DNA of 64,000 bases, from positions 1 through 64,000 of the forward strand of contig JBKQIY010000251.1 in the NCBI GenBank assembly GCA_052148155.1, written 5' to 3'. Position numbers and translations under genes: made by a program. The stretch comes from JBBQER01 sp052148155 (lineage in GTDB: Bacteria; Actinomycetota; Acidimicrobiia; IMCC26256; PALSA-610). The notes beneath the pieces were generated by a model that did no database searches, was not told where the DNA came from, and saw nothing but the letters and a program-made list of their open reading frames with translations. Shown piece by piece: positions 35,996 through 45,606 of the stretch (positions are counted from its first letter, which is position 1; each line of letters opens with the position of its first letter).

Positions 35996-36470
35996 GTGGC
36001 AACGGCGACCCTCCGAGCGGACGCCGCGCGTAATCGCACCACCCTGGTGGCCGCGGCCCGAGAGGTCACGGCCGGCACCGGCCTCGAGGTGCCGTTCGAC
36101 GAGATCGCGCGCCGGTCCGGCATCGGCAACGCCACCCTTTACTGGCGTTTCCCGCGTCGCATCGATCTGATCGCGGCAGTGTTCGCCGACCGCCTCGTCG
36201 ACCACGCCTACACGGTCGACGCTGCCCTCGAGGCAACTGACCCGTGGATCGGGTTCGAGGGCTACATCGAGGCCGTCACCGAGCTGCAGGTCTCCGACCG
36301 GGTCATCCCGATCTCATCATCATGGACGTGTCGACCGCGCCCGAGATCCAAGTAGCTCCGCGACCGAACGTTCGCCGGTCTCGTCGAGGTCATCGACCGG
36401 GCCAAAGCCACCTCGCTCCCACCGACTTCGGTGCCGCGACGAGGACCCACGACGCCAGCGGCGCGATTGA
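35996..36470 (+). pseudogene. Truncated TetR-family repressor
   Basis: The first ~100 residues are a normal TetR DNA-binding domain: TTLVAAAREVTAGTGLEVPF, DEIARRSGIGNATLYWRFP and RRIDLIAAVFADRLVDHAY. After VTELQVSDR the frame is lost and stops at 36355. The C-terminal part continues in other frames (DLIIMDVSTAPEI, then RDRTFAGLVEVIDRAKATS). The GTG start is at 35996. It is divergent from the mycothiol-type gene, the usual arrangement of a repressor and its target, and both it and the LLM gene are decaying. Confidence 0.72.
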
Positions 36471-36726
36471 GGACCGCGCGTTGGTAGCCGGCGAACGAAC
36501 ACTCCACCGCGAGGCCGAAGCCGCCGTGCGGTCACGGCCCGCGCCCGGGAAATCCGGTCCGACACCTTCGTGCCGGGCGTACTGCCCGGTCGAGGACAGG
36601 CTGCCGCCAACTTGGCGGGCACGACGATACGTGCCCAGCAGGTCGACCGCAGCCTGTCCCGGTTTCAATCTCGGTTGTCAGTCACCGGCGGGGACGGCTC
36701 GAGCTCCCGGTCGGCGAACTCGGTGT
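36471..36726. other. Short region without a recognisable gene
   Basis: Between the TetR remnant and the fibronectin-type gene, short open stretches occur on both strands but none has a start with a ribosome site or a known motif. It may be the tail of the decayed TetR gene. Confidence 0.4.
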
Positions 36727-37878
36727 TCAGGCCTGCACGGCGACCGATCGAGCGGACCAGGGGCCGTTCCCACGACCGTTGGTTGCCCGGACGGTACAGC
36801 GATAGGTCTGACCTCGGGTGAGTCCGGTCACCGTGAGCGGGCCGGCTTTGCTTGACGTCGACCGGGCGGCTCCGACGTTTGACCGACACGTCGCGACGTA
36901 TTTCGTGATCGCGGCGTGGTTGTTGTGCGATGGTCTGAACGCAACCTTGACCGCGTCGATCGAAACGCGCGTGACCGTCAACGCGGTCGGCGCGGTCGGC
37001 GCGCCGACAGTCACCGGTCCCGTCGAGGTCGACGCCGGCCCGACGGATCGTCCACTTTCAGCCGCGATGGTGAACGTGTACGCCTGACCGTTCGTCAGAC
37101 CTGAGATCACGGTGGTGGTCCCGAGCCCAGGAATCAGCGTCTGCGTCTGCGCCACGCCGTTCAAGAAGTCGGTCACCTCATATCCCGCGATGCAACCGGC
37201 CGGCGTCGACTGCGCCGGACCCCAACTCACGGTCGCGGATGCGTTCCCGGGCGCCGACGACGGGCTGGTCGGCGCGGTCAGCGTCGAGGTGCAGTCGTTC
37301 GTGATTCCGGTCTGCGTGTCGATGAACGCGACGTCTACCCCGTAGCCGTTGCCCATGGTGTTCGTAGTGGGGAACGCACCCGGCGAACCTGAGACACCGG
37401 CGTTGGCCATCGCGTGCAACGGGGGAAGGTCCTCGCCTGCGAGGAGGAACTGATCTGGGTCGACGTCGTACGCCACGTTGGCGGTGTACGACGCGGTGTA
37501 GGTCGTGTTCGCCGCGACGGGTACTAGCGGGTTGAAGTCCACACAACTCTCGAGTCCGGGCGTGCCGGCGATCGTTGAGGTTGCCGTTCCCAACTGCGTG
37601 CCGCTGCTGTCCCACAACGACACCGTGTGATTGCCGGTCTCGTCGGGCGCTTCCCAGAAGCAGACGCCGGCGATCCATCCCGCGGTGTCGGAATTGAACT
37701 GGAGTCCCAACTCGGCCGCGCCGGTGGATGTGTCGGGCGGATGTCCGATGCGCAGACTGCATGCGGTCACACACGTCGCAGCGTCGGCCGACGCCGCAGG
37801 CGTGAACGTCACGAGGTTGGCGCCGAGTACCGCAAGCGTCGCGAACAGAGCAGATGCCGTTCTGAACTTGGCGTTCAT
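36727..37878 (-). CDS. Secreted DUF4082-like and fibronectin type III protein
   Basis: A 383-residue exported protein. The signal peptide runs over the first ~32 residues (ALFATLAVLGANLVTFTPAA, then SADAA). The next ~160 residues resemble DUF4082, a beta-sandwich domain (AELGLQFNSDTAGWIAGVCF, then FWEAPDETGNHTVSLWDSS). Two fibronectin type III repeats follow, each with an APT(S)PS/TAL start and a GLTxGQxYxF/CT core. The protein probably binds or displays at the cell surface; no enzyme motif or anchor is visible. The ATG at 37878 has a GAGGAG site upstream. Confidence 0.8.
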   Translation of the reverse strand: MNAKFRTASALFATLAVLGANLVTFTPAASADAATCVTACSLRIGHPPDTSTGAAELGLQFNSDTAGWIAGVCFWEAPDETGNHTVSLWDSSGTQLGTATSTIAGTPGLESCVDFNPLVPVAANTTYTASYTANVAYDVDPDQFLLAGEDLPPLHAMANAGVSGSPGAFPTTNTMGNGYGVDVAFIDTQTGITNDCTSTLTAPTSPSSAPGNASATVSWGPAQSTPAGCIAGYEVTDFLNGVAQTQTLIPGLGTTTVISGLTNGQAYTFTIAAESGRSVGPASTSTGPVTVGAPTAPTALTVTRVSIDAVKVAFRPSHNNHAAITKYVATCRSNVGAARSTSSKAGPLTVTGLTRGQTYRCTVRATNGRGNGPWSARSVAVQA

Positions 37879-38369
37879 ACGTCTCCTCAGAGCGAGTCGG
37901 TCTGGTTGTCGTCATCCCCGGCCTTGTACGCAGCCAGAACCTACGCCGGAGCGGGACGTCGAACCAGGGCCGAACGCGAGTTGTCTTGTCGCGCGCGGTG
38001 GCGACGCTGCACTCGACGATCGGGCTGTTGCACGCCGGCGTGGCCGAGGAGTCACTGCGCGCGGTCTATGTGGTGGCGCGCCAGCCGCCGATGGCGCCAA
38101 GCCGGTGGAGCGCGTCGCTGGCGTCGCTCACCTCGTGGTCGTCAGTTGCCATCGACCGCTCCGCGATGTGCGAGGCCGTTCGCCGCGCTGACGAAGGATC
38201 GGTCTGGTTCGCGCCGAGTGGTGCTGGTTGGTGGCGGGGTCACGACGTCGACGGCTGCGACAGAAAGCCGATCCTGACCGGGCGCCGGACCTGAAGGTCT
38301 CCAGCCGATGTCGTACCGGTCGTCGCTCCTCCGGCGGCCGTCGGGCAGGCTTCACTTACACTGCCGGCC
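37879..38369. other. Region without a supported gene
   Basis: About 490 bases between divergent genes. A + strand open frame at 37986-38294 (102 codons, TTG start) has ordinary composition but no motif and no ribosome binding site. Promoters of the flanking genes should lie here but none is clear. Confidence 0.4.
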
Positions 38370-38507
38370 GTGAAGATGTTTCGGCGGGTACTCCTGGTGC
38401 TCGGGGTTGCCGGCGCGGTCGGCGCAATCGCGCGTGTGCGAGGCAAAGGTGAGCTGCCGGCAACCGAGGGCGGCTGGCGTGAGCTCGACGGGCCCGAGTT
38501 CCGGTGA
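38370..38507 (+). CDS. Small single-helix protein
   Basis: A 45-codon gene. GTG 38370 begins VKMFRRVLLVLGVAGAVGAI, a basic start and a hydrophobic helix, and it ends GGWRELDGPEFR before TGA. It lies eight bases before the saccharopine-dehydrogenase-like gene on the same strand. The basic-hydrophobic N-terminus suggests membrane attachment. Existence is inferred from the compact frame and close linkage. Confidence 0.5.
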   Translation: MKMFRRVLLVLGVAGAVGAIARVRGKGELPATEGGWRELDGPEFR

Positions 38508-38514
38508 ATCGGCC

Positions 38515-39504
38515 ATGACGGTCGCATTGGTCGTCGGTACCGGCGAGGTCGGTACCCGCGCTGCTCGCCAGCTTGTCGACACGCCTGGGTTCGCGACGAT
38601 TCTGTTGGCTGATCGCGACATGTCTCGCGCCCGAAGCGTCGCCGAGGCTCTCGGGCCGTCCGTACATGCGGTCGAATATGTGCCCGGCGAATCGATTCCT
38701 CCTGACGTTGCGGTCATCGCGTGTGCGTTGCCCGCCGGAGTGGGCCACGATGTGGTGGCGGCCGCGATCGCGGCGGGTGTTCCGGTCGCGTCGACCGACG
38801 ATGAGCACGATGCGCTCGAACAGCTCCGAGCGCTCGATCAGAACGCGCGCTCGTCGAACGTGACCGTCGCGATTGGGTGCGGGCTCGCGCCCGGGCTCTC
38901 CGACGTCCTCGCCGCGCATGCGGCCTCGTTGTTCGAGAATGTCGACGAGATTCGCGTGGCGCGCACCGGTTGGGCGGGCCCGGCGAGCGTTGACACCGTG
39001 CGTCACGAACGCCGGCTCCCAGTACGTGCGTGGCGAGATGGCGGCTGGCGTGAGGAGCGGTCCCGCGGCGACGCGCTCGTCTTTTTTCCCGAACCGATCG
39101 GTGGCCGCGACTGCCGGGTCGTGACCGGCGCCACGACGCTGCTCGTTGACGCCTTTCCGACCGTGGCCCGGATTTCGGTTCAGTTGGGCGAGCCGCCTCG
39201 CCGGACCCGTTTTCGCCGGAAGTTCGGCGATGAAGGGGAGTGGGGCGCTGCTCGAATCGAGGTATGGGGACAGCGAAACCAGTCGCACGGATGCGTGGCC
39301 TACGGTGTGGTTGACCGCACCGCCGTCGCGGCGGGTGCGGCGCTCGCGGTTGTCACCGCCCGCCTGGCCGGAACCCTGGGACCGGTTGTCAAACAGCCCG
39401 GCGTGCAGGGACTCGGTGTGCTGTTGGAGCCGGTGCCGTTCCTCGCGGAGCTCGCGCAGCGAGGTGTGAGAGCCGCCGTGTTCGAAGGTGTACCCGTCGC
39501 GTAG
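38515..39504 (+). CDS. Saccharopine dehydrogenase-like NAD(P)-binding protein
   Basis: A 329-residue protein with an N-terminal Rossmann fold: MTVALVVGTGEVGTRAARQL carries GxGxxG, then ILLADRDMSRARSVAEAL and VAVIACALPAGVGHDVVAAA. The central part includes GCGLAPGLSDVLAAHAA, common to the Sacchrp_dh_NADP family. The length and lack of a saccharopine-binding domain point to an uncharacterised oxidoreductase. The ATG at 38515 is used; the frame is open to 38407 but that overlaps the small upstream gene. Confidence 0.78.
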   Translation: MTVALVVGTGEVGTRAARQLVDTPGFATILLADRDMSRARSVAEALGPSVHAVEYVPGESIPPDVAVIACALPAGVGHDVVAAAIAAGVPVASTDDEHDALEQLRALDQNARSSNVTVAIGCGLAPGLSDVLAAHAASLFENVDEIRVARTGWAGPASVDTVRHERRLPVRAWRDGGWREERSRGDALVFFPEPIGGRDCRVVTGATTLLVDAFPTVARISVQLGEPPRRTRFRRKFGDEGEWGAARIEVWGQRNQSHGCVAYGVVDRTAVAAGAALAVVTARLAGTLGPVVKQPGVQGLGVLLEPVPFLAELAQRGVRAAVFEGVPVA

Positions 39505-39693
39505 ATGCCGAAAGGTGGCCGGCCGACGAGCATTCGCGTGCGACGGGTGCGAACTCCACGAGCGCTGCGACCGACGCGAACAAAACGTCGGTGCTCGCGG
39601 CGAGCGTCATCAGGCAATAACGAAGCTACCGAAGGACCGTGGCGGACGACCAGGCTTCGGGAACGGTCGCCGTCGGTTCGGCAAAAGACTCGT
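39505..39693. other. Short intergenic region
   Basis: About 190 bases between convergent genes. No convincing hairpin terminator or gene was recognised. Confidence 0.4.
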
Positions 39694-40950
39694 TCAACCG
39701 ACGGGGAGCTCGACACGAAAGACGGGCGGCGCGGCGCGGAGCAGTTCGATCGTGCCGCCTTCGGTGGTGATGAGGGTGTGTGCCAGCGCCAACCCGATGC
39801 CGTGGCCGTCGTTGTCGGAGCTTTCGACGAAGACGGAGCGTTCATCGCGATCGGTGATTCCCCTGCCTTCATCGGCGATGTCGACCCGAGCGTGGCGCTC
39901 ATCGGCGGAAACGGTTGCCGTCACGCAACCCGCGCCGTGGCGCAGTGCGTTCGAGAGCAGGATGTCGATCACCTGACCGACCGCACCCAATGTTGCGAGC
40001 ACCGTGACCGGTTTGGGCGCCACCACCACCGCCCGGCGGCCGGCCCGTCCGAGGATTGGCTCGACGTCGCCGACGTGCTGACGGACAAGGCCGCCGAGCT
40101 CGAAACGCGACACGTTGCCCGCCCGTCCGGTGCGCGCCAGCGCGAGCAGCTCCTCGATGATCGTCAGCAGCCGAGCGCTTTGTTCCAGCGCCGCTTCGGC
40201 CTCCTCGCGCACTTCGGGAGATTCGTTGCCGGCCAGCTCCTCGATTCGCAGCTGTAACCCCGTGAGCGCGGTCCGGAGTTGATGGCTGGCATGTTGAGAG
40301 AAGCTGCGCTCGGCGCGCAGCAGCTCCTCGACGCGGGAGGCGCTGCGGTCGAGAGACGACGCGATCGCGTCGATCTCGGGTACGCCGCTACGGGGTGTCG
40401 TCAACGAGAAGTCGCCGTCGCCGAGGCGGGTGGCGGACCGTGCGAGACGGGCCAGTGGATCCGCGAGCCGTCGGCTTTGGATCAGCGCGAGTCCGAGCGC
40501 GGCCGCCAGCGCGGCCGTCCCCAGCAGGACCAAGGCGAGCAGTGCGTGCTGGACGCGAGCGTCGATCGTGTCGGAAGGAGATTCGACGACCACCCGGGTG
40601 CCGCCCGGAAGGGTGACCCTCGCGACGATGGGTTCCCGAACTTTGGTCGTGCTCGCGACCGTTTTTCCGCTCGGATAGCCCGGGCCGCAGGGCAGGCCGC
40701 GCAGACCGATGCACTGGACCATGGCGCTGTCGCCGGCCGGCACCAGATGGTCGAGCTCGTCTCGAGTGGGGTGAGCGGAGCTCAGCGGCTCGAGGCCGAG
40801 CTCGCGCGCGACTCGGGTTGCTTCACTGTCGAGTCGGGATTGCGCGTCGGCGTGCACCGCTCGATCGAGCACGATTCCGAGCGGGACACCGAACATGACA
40901 AGAATCGCGACGACGATGGTGAGTGTCGACGCGAGCAGCAGCCTTCGCAT
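39694..40950 (-). CDS. Two-component sensor histidine kinase
   Basis: A 418-residue membrane kinase. Two transmembrane helices (LTIVVAILVMFGVPLGIVLD and HALLALVLLGTAALAAALGL) flank an extracellular sensor of about 115 residues that includes a Cys pair in VQCIGLRGLPCGPG. A HAMP region follows (RRLADPLARLARSATRLGDG). The phosphoacceptor H is in SQHASHQLRTALTGLQLRIE; the ATPase has VIDILLSNALRHG (N box), DIADEGRGITD and GHGIGLALAHTL. It starts one base after the response regulator stop, forming a two-gene operon. Confidence 0.93.
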   Translation of the reverse strand: MRRLLLASTLTIVVAILVMFGVPLGIVLDRAVHADAQSRLDSEATRVARELGLEPLSSAHPTRDELDHLVPAGDSAMVQCIGLRGLPCGPGYPSGKTVASTTKVREPIVARVTLPGGTRVVVESPSDTIDARVQHALLALVLLGTAALAAALGLALIQSRRLADPLARLARSATRLGDGDFSLTTPRSGVPEIDAIASSLDRSASRVEELLRAERSFSQHASHQLRTALTGLQLRIEELAGNESPEVREEAEAALEQSARLLTIIEELLALARTGRAGNVSRFELGGLVRQHVGDVEPILGRAGRRAVVVAPKPVTVLATLGAVGQVIDILLSNALRHGAGCVTATVSADERHARVDIADEGRGITDRDERSVFVESSDNDGHGIGLALAHTLITTEGGTIELLRAAPPVFRVELPVG

Positions 40951-40951
40951 G

Positions 40952-41620
40952 TCATCCCGTCTCGAAGCGGAACCCGACTCCGCGAACGGTCGTGATAAGA
41001 CGCGGATTGGTGGGATCGTCGCTCAACTTCTTGCGCAACGAAGAGATGTGCATATCGAGCGTGCGCGTCGACCCGAAGTAATGCTCGTCCCAAACTTCTT
41101 GCATGAGGCGCTGGCGAGCGACAACACGGCCCGCGTCCACGACGAGCAATGTCAAGACATCGAACTCTTTGGGGGTCAAGTCCAGCTCGACGTCTTCTTT
41201 CCATGCCCGATGCGCCTCCGGATCGACCAGCACACCTTGGACCCGGGGCGGTTGTCGCGGGGTTGCGAGCCGGAGCCGCACGCGTACACGGGCGAGCAGC
41301 TCAGCGAGCCGGAATGGCTTGGTGATGTAGTCGTCAGCGCCGGCGTCAAGCCCGACGACAATGTCGGTCTCTTCGCTTCGAGCGGTCAGCATGATGATCG
41401 GGAGACGTTCGTCGCGCGCGCGCAGGGCTCGACACACGGCGAGGCCATCGACATCGGGCAGCGTCAGGTCCAACAGCACAAGATCGATGCTGGTGCTCGG
41501 AGCGGTCAGCGCATCGTCGCCCTTCATGACGTGCTGCACGACGAAGCCTTCCCGCTCCAGGGCACGCAGCAGCGGCTGTGCGATCGCGAGGTCATCTTCG
41601 ACGAGCAGTATCGAGGTCAT
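40952..41620 (-). CDS. OmpR/PhoB-type response regulator
   Basis: A 222-residue regulator. The receiver domain starts MTSILLVEDDLAIAQPLLRA; the phosphoacceptor Asp lies in LVLLDLTLPDVDGL, the conserved Thr/Ser in IIMLTAR, and Lys in DDYITKPFRL. The C-terminal winged helix reads LDLTPKEFDVLTLLVVDAGR and DMHISSLRKKLSDDP, ending GVGFRFETG. The ATG at 41620 begins the receiver exactly; codons further upstream are shadow. Its target genes are not shown by the sequence. Confidence 0.95.
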   Translation of the reverse strand: MTSILLVEDDLAIAQPLLRALEREGFVVQHVMKGDDALTAPSTSIDLVLLDLTLPDVDGLAVCRALRARDERLPIIMLTARSEETDIVVGLDAGADDYITKPFRLAELLARVRVRLRLATPRQPPRVQGVLVDPEAHRAWKEDVELDLTPKEFDVLTLLVVDAGRVVARQRLMQEVWDEHYFGSTRTLDMHISSLRKKLSDDPTNPRLITTVRGVGFRFETG

Positions 41621-42512
41621 CGGTCCTGAGCGTAGGACGAAGACGAGATTGTCGGCGCGTTCCCCGCCTGACGTGCACGTCGACGGACGGCTCGGCGGAT
41701 CGAACCGTCCCGACAGTCGGCCGGCGCAACCGGCCGGTGTTCGGACCGGGTTGGGATGATCCTCGATGGGGCACCGGTCTCGGTCTGGCGCCCGACGACC
41801 GTCTCGAGCGCGTGTCGCGGCGCCGCGATCAGGCCCGGTTCCGACCGGACCGTCGGATGGCCGGCGGGATCGGCTCCCGGCCCCAGATGCACGGCGGGAG
41901 GAATGCGCCGCTTCGAGGAAACGCCGAGACGTCGAACCGGTCGCGATCGCAGCGCGGTCTGGCACCCGTCCCGAAGGGCCGACGGCTGGCGGTTCGTGGG
42001 CCGCGGCGAAGTGTGTGCCGCACCGGTGCAGATCGGCTTGGGACGCCCGTCCGTCGGCCCAGACCATCGGGGAACGTTCCCGCGAAGTGGGATCGTCGGT
42101 CGGCAGTGCTTGAGCGGACCTTCGCGCCGACCTCCGCGCACGTTTCGTGCCAAGACTGCCACTACAATCCTGTGCCCTTGCTGGACGGTTCGACCACTGC
42201 GGCCACAACCGACGATCCGGTACGAGGCGGTCACCCCGATGTCACGCTGCGCGCGATCGCTGGACTGGTGCAGAGCCTCCGTCTCGAAACCGACCCGGAC
42301 GTCCGACCGCCACGACATCACCGACGCAGGCCCGGGCGCCGCGCCGGTGGCGCCGTGCGGTCCTGCGACAGCGGCGCGCACGACGAATCCCTCCCGGCGT
42401 CCCGCTCCTGGCCGAGCATGAAGACAGCCCAGATCGCGCCGCCGGTGGTCTGTCCGACGAATCACGGTGAGCCGCTTCGCGCTCGCTACCCCCCAGGGTT
42501 ACGGTCACAACC
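41621..42512. other. Long region without a supported gene
   Basis: About 890 bases between divergent genes. Open frames exist on both strands (for example 41617-42465 minus, 41578-42516 plus), but they overlap each other, have Arg/Pro-rich low-complexity translations and match nothing. They are best treated as GC-rich noise or a decayed gene. Promoters for the regulator operon and the MprF-type gene should lie here. Confidence 0.45.
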
Positions 42513-45500
42513 ATGACCATCACACCAGATCCCCCCGACGGGGCCCGACCCGACGGCCAACTCGTCGAGCTGGCCGGACGTCGGCGGGTCGCACCGGACG
42601 AGTTGATGGTCACGATGCCGCGCGGGGCGCGGTCGTTGGTGTTCAGCGATCTTCGCCTCACCAACCCGGGTACCGACATCTCCCGTGAGGTCTGCCGGTC
42701 GGTGGCGCGGGCGATCGACGAATGTCGCGGGCCCGCCGTCGTGGTCTTCGCCGGGGACGTCTTCGACCTGCGTGACGGCACCGACGTCGAATCGGCGCTG
42801 ATCGCCCATCCGCGGCTCGCTGCCGCGTTGGCGACGTTCGTGGCGGCCGACGACCACCGACTGGTCGTGCTCGCAGGTATCCGGGACAGCGCCCTCGCGT
42901 ACGATCAGCGCGCCATGGACGCGGTCAGCGCGTTCGGAGGTGAGGTTGCGCTGGCGTGTGACCTCGAGGTCGACACCGGAGTCGGGAATCGTCTCGTGCA
43001 TGTCGAGCCGGGTCACCGCCTCGACGCTTCCGCTGCGTTCGCCGATCCGCGAGATCCCCATGATCGTCCGCTCGCGACGCACCTGATACGTGAGATTGGG
43101 CCGGCGATCGCGAGCGCGAAAGGCTCCAGCACCTGGCTCAGTGGGATCGACGAGCTCGTAGATCGTGGCCAGGCCGGCGCGTTTGTCGCTTCGAGATTGG
43201 CGTATCGACGCCTGCTCAGACGGTCGGGTTGGCTCATCATTCCTGCTCTGGTCGGGCTCGCGCTGTTCTGGTCGTTCTTCGAGTTGACCGGCCGCCGCAT
43301 GGGTGGCAGCGGGCTCGCCCGCATCGTTCGTCTGCTCGGAGCCGGGCTCGCGCTGGAGCTCGCGGTGGTCGGTGTCGTGCTCGTGTTCACGGTCACTCAG
43401 CTGCACAACGCGCTCGACGGCGTTGCCTGGTGGGGTTCGCAGTCGCGAGGGAACGACGACGCGCGCGGCGAAGCCGTCACGCTGTCGTCGGCGGGCGGCG
43501 TGGGCCTCGTCACCGCGTACACCCGCCGCCCCGAGCTCACCGATCTCGGCGGCGGCTCGTTCTATGCGAACTGCGGGAGCGGCGGCCAAGTCGTCGAGCG
43601 GGTTGAGGCGAGAGCTGGCTTCCCCCCGGTGTTCGTGGAGCGGCTGCGATGCTCGTGGGTCGAGCTCGAGGCGGGAGCCGAGTTGCACGCCCGGCTGTGG
43701 CACGGCGTGCGCGATCTCCCGACCTCGACGTGGATGGAACGGCTCGTGGGGCGTGGCCGCCTCCGGCCCGCGTGGCCGCCCGAGGTGGTTGCTCGGCATC
43801 CCGGAACCGTGACGTGGCCTTCGGTCGGCGATGCGACCGCGCTTCGGCGTCGGACGCGGCGGATCGCCGCAGCCGCGATCGCGTCCGCAGGTGTCGTGAA
43901 TCTGGCGTCGTCGGTGACGGTTCCGCTCGCAAGCCGCCTCGGAGCGCTCCGAAGGTTCGCGCCGATCGCGGTTCCGGAAGTTGCGGCGGTCCTCGTGGCG
44001 TTGGCTGGAGTCGGACTCTTATTCCTCGCCCGCGGGGTACGACGGGGTCAGCGCCATGCGTGGTCGTTGGCGCTCGCCTTGTTGCTCGTGAGCGTGGCCG
44101 GTCACGTCGTGAAGGGTCTCGACGTCGAAGAAGCCACGCTCACCTTGCTCGCGGCGGTGTTCCTCGCGACCCACGCGGCCGACTTTGCGGCGCCCGCCAA
44201 CCCGACCTCCGCGCGTCGGGCGGCGACGGCAGGTCTGTTGGGCCTGACGGTCGCGATCACCGCCGGCGTCGTCGGCGTTGAGTTGCGCCGTCCCCGGTTG
44301 CCGCTCGGACACGCGTTCGGCGCGGTCGTGTTGCGATTGTTCGGCGACCAGTCCGTTTCGCTGCCCCACCTCCTGAACCGGCTGCTCTCACCGGCGCTGC
44401 TCGCGACCGGCGTCGGGATCGCGGTGTCGGTGTTGTGGCTGTCGTTCCGGCCCGCGGTGGTGGCCCGCACGTCGTCGTACCGTCCGATGTCGCGTGAACG
44501 CGCCCGTTTTCTGGTGGAGCGTTACGGATCGGATTCGCTGTCGTACTTCGCGTTGCGTTCCGACAAGGAGTGGTTCGGCCATCGGGACACGGTCGTGGCC
44601 TACCGGGTGCACAACGGCATCGCCCTCGTGTCGCCCGACCCGGTCGGTCCGGTCTCACAACGTGCGGACGCGTGGTCGGCCTTCCGTGAGTTCAGCGACG
44701 AGCACGGATGGTCCGTCGCGGTCATGGCGGCGTGTGGCGATTGGCTTCCGGTGTACGCGGCGAGTGGCATGCACGACTTGTACATCGGCGACGAAGCGGT
44801 CGTCGATGTCGCCCGGTTCAGTCTTGAAGGCAAGCAGAACAAGAGCTTGCGCCAGTCGGTGTCCCGAGTTCGAAAGGCCGGCTACCACGTCGAGATGTTC
44901 GATCCTTCGAAGCTCGAACCCGAACTGGAACAGCAGCTTCGCGATCTCATGACCGAAAGTCGCAGAGGCGACGTCGAACGCGGGTTCTCAATGACGCTCG
45001 GTCGCGCGTTCGAGCGAGACGACCGCGGGCTGTTGCTCGCGGTCGCGTTCGACGCGAAGGAACGACCGGCGGCGTTCTGTCAGTACGTGCCCGCACGTGC
45101 CATTTCTGGGTGGTCGCTCGATCTCATGCGCCGATCCGAGCGTGAGGAGCATCCCAACGGGCTCACCGAACTCGTCGTCGTTGACACCATCGAGCATCTC
45201 CGCCAGCGTGGCGATGTCGGACTGGCACTCAACTTCGCAACGTTCCGCGCCGTGCTCGCCAGCGAGGCCGGCGATCGTCTCGTGCACCGGGTCGAGAAGT
45301 GGTTCCTCGAACGGATGAGCGACTCGATGCAGATCGAATCGTTGTGGACGTTCAACGAGAAGTTCCAACCCGAATGGCATCCCCGCTATGCGTGTTACGA
45401 CTCCCCCGAGCACCTCCTGGCCGCATCGATCGCGGTGGCGCGTGCGGAGTCGTTCTGGGAGCTGCCGGTGATCGGTCGGTTCTTCGGTCCGCGCACGATC

Positions 45501-45599
45501 GGCAACGACGACGAAGCCCGCCCGCGTCAACTGCCCGTTGCCGAAGGCGACCGTCCGCCGGTGCCTGACGCGCCGGCGTCGGGCGAAACCAGGTCGTAG
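42513..45599 (+). CDS. Phosphoesterase-like domain fused to MprF-type DUF2156 synthase
   Basis: A 1028-residue fusion. Residues ~35-200 resemble a metallophosphoesterase: SLVFSDLRLTNPGTDISREV and AVVVFAGDVFDLRDGTDVE keep the Asp motifs but lack the usual DLHL histidine. A membrane part follows, with two helices near 235-300 and a multi-helix block near 450-640. The C-terminal DUF2156 domain is the GNAT-like transferase of MprF/LPG synthases: RYGSDSLSYFALRSDKEWF, ARFSLEGKQNKSLRQSVSR and LALNFATFRAVLASEAGDR. MprF adds amino acids to phosphatidylglycerol and affects resistance to cationic peptides. The acceptor and amino acid here are unknown. Confidence 0.82.
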   Translation: MTITPDPPDGARPDGQLVELAGRRRVAPDELMVTMPRGARSLVFSDLRLTNPGTDISREVCRSVARAIDECRGPAVVVFAGDVFDLRDGTDVESALIAHPRLAAALATFVAADDHRLVVLAGIRDSALAYDQRAMDAVSAFGGEVALACDLEVDTGVGNRLVHVEPGHRLDASAAFADPRDPHDRPLATHLIREIGPAIASAKGSSTWLSGIDELVDRGQAGAFVASRLAYRRLLRRSGWLIIPALVGLALFWSFFELTGRRMGGSGLARIVRLLGAGLALELAVVGVVLVFTVTQLHNALDGVAWWGSQSRGNDDARGEAVTLSSAGGVGLVTAYTRRPELTDLGGGSFYANCGSGGQVVERVEARAGFPPVFVERLRCSWVELEAGAELHARLWHGVRDLPTSTWMERLVGRGRLRPAWPPEVVARHPGTVTWPSVGDATALRRRTRRIAAAAIASAGVVNLASSVTVPLASRLGALRRFAPIAVPEVAAVLVALAGVGLLFLARGVRRGQRHAWSLALALLLVSVAGHVVKGLDVEEATLTLLAAVFLATHAADFAAPANPTSARRAATAGLLGLTVAITAGVVGVELRRPRLPLGHAFGAVVLRLFGDQSVSLPHLLNRLLSPALLATGVGIAVSVLWLSFRPAVVARTSSYRPMSRERARFLVERYGSDSLSYFALRSDKEWFGHRDTVVAYRVHNGIALVSPDPVGPVSQRADAWSAFREFSDEHGWSVAVMAACGDWLPVYAASGMHDLYIGDEAVVDVARFSLEGKQNKSLRQSVSRVRKAGYHVEMFDPSKLEPELEQQLRDLMTESRRGDVERGFSMTLGRAFERDDRGLLLAVAFDAKERPAAFCQYVPARAISGWSLDLMRRSEREEHPNGLTELVVVDTIEHLRQRGDVGLALNFATFRAVLASEAGDRLVHRVEKWFLERMSDSMQIESLWTFNEKFQPEWHPRYACYDSPEHLLAASIAVARAESFWELPVIGRFFGPRTIGNDDEARPRQLPVAEGDRPPVPDAPASGETRS

Positions 45600-45606
45600 A
45601 CCCAGA

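Noticed and set aside
41617..42465. Minus-strand 282-codon frame as a gene
   Set aside because: No ribosome site or motif, overlapped by equally long frames on the other strand; composition is typical of GC-rich shadow.
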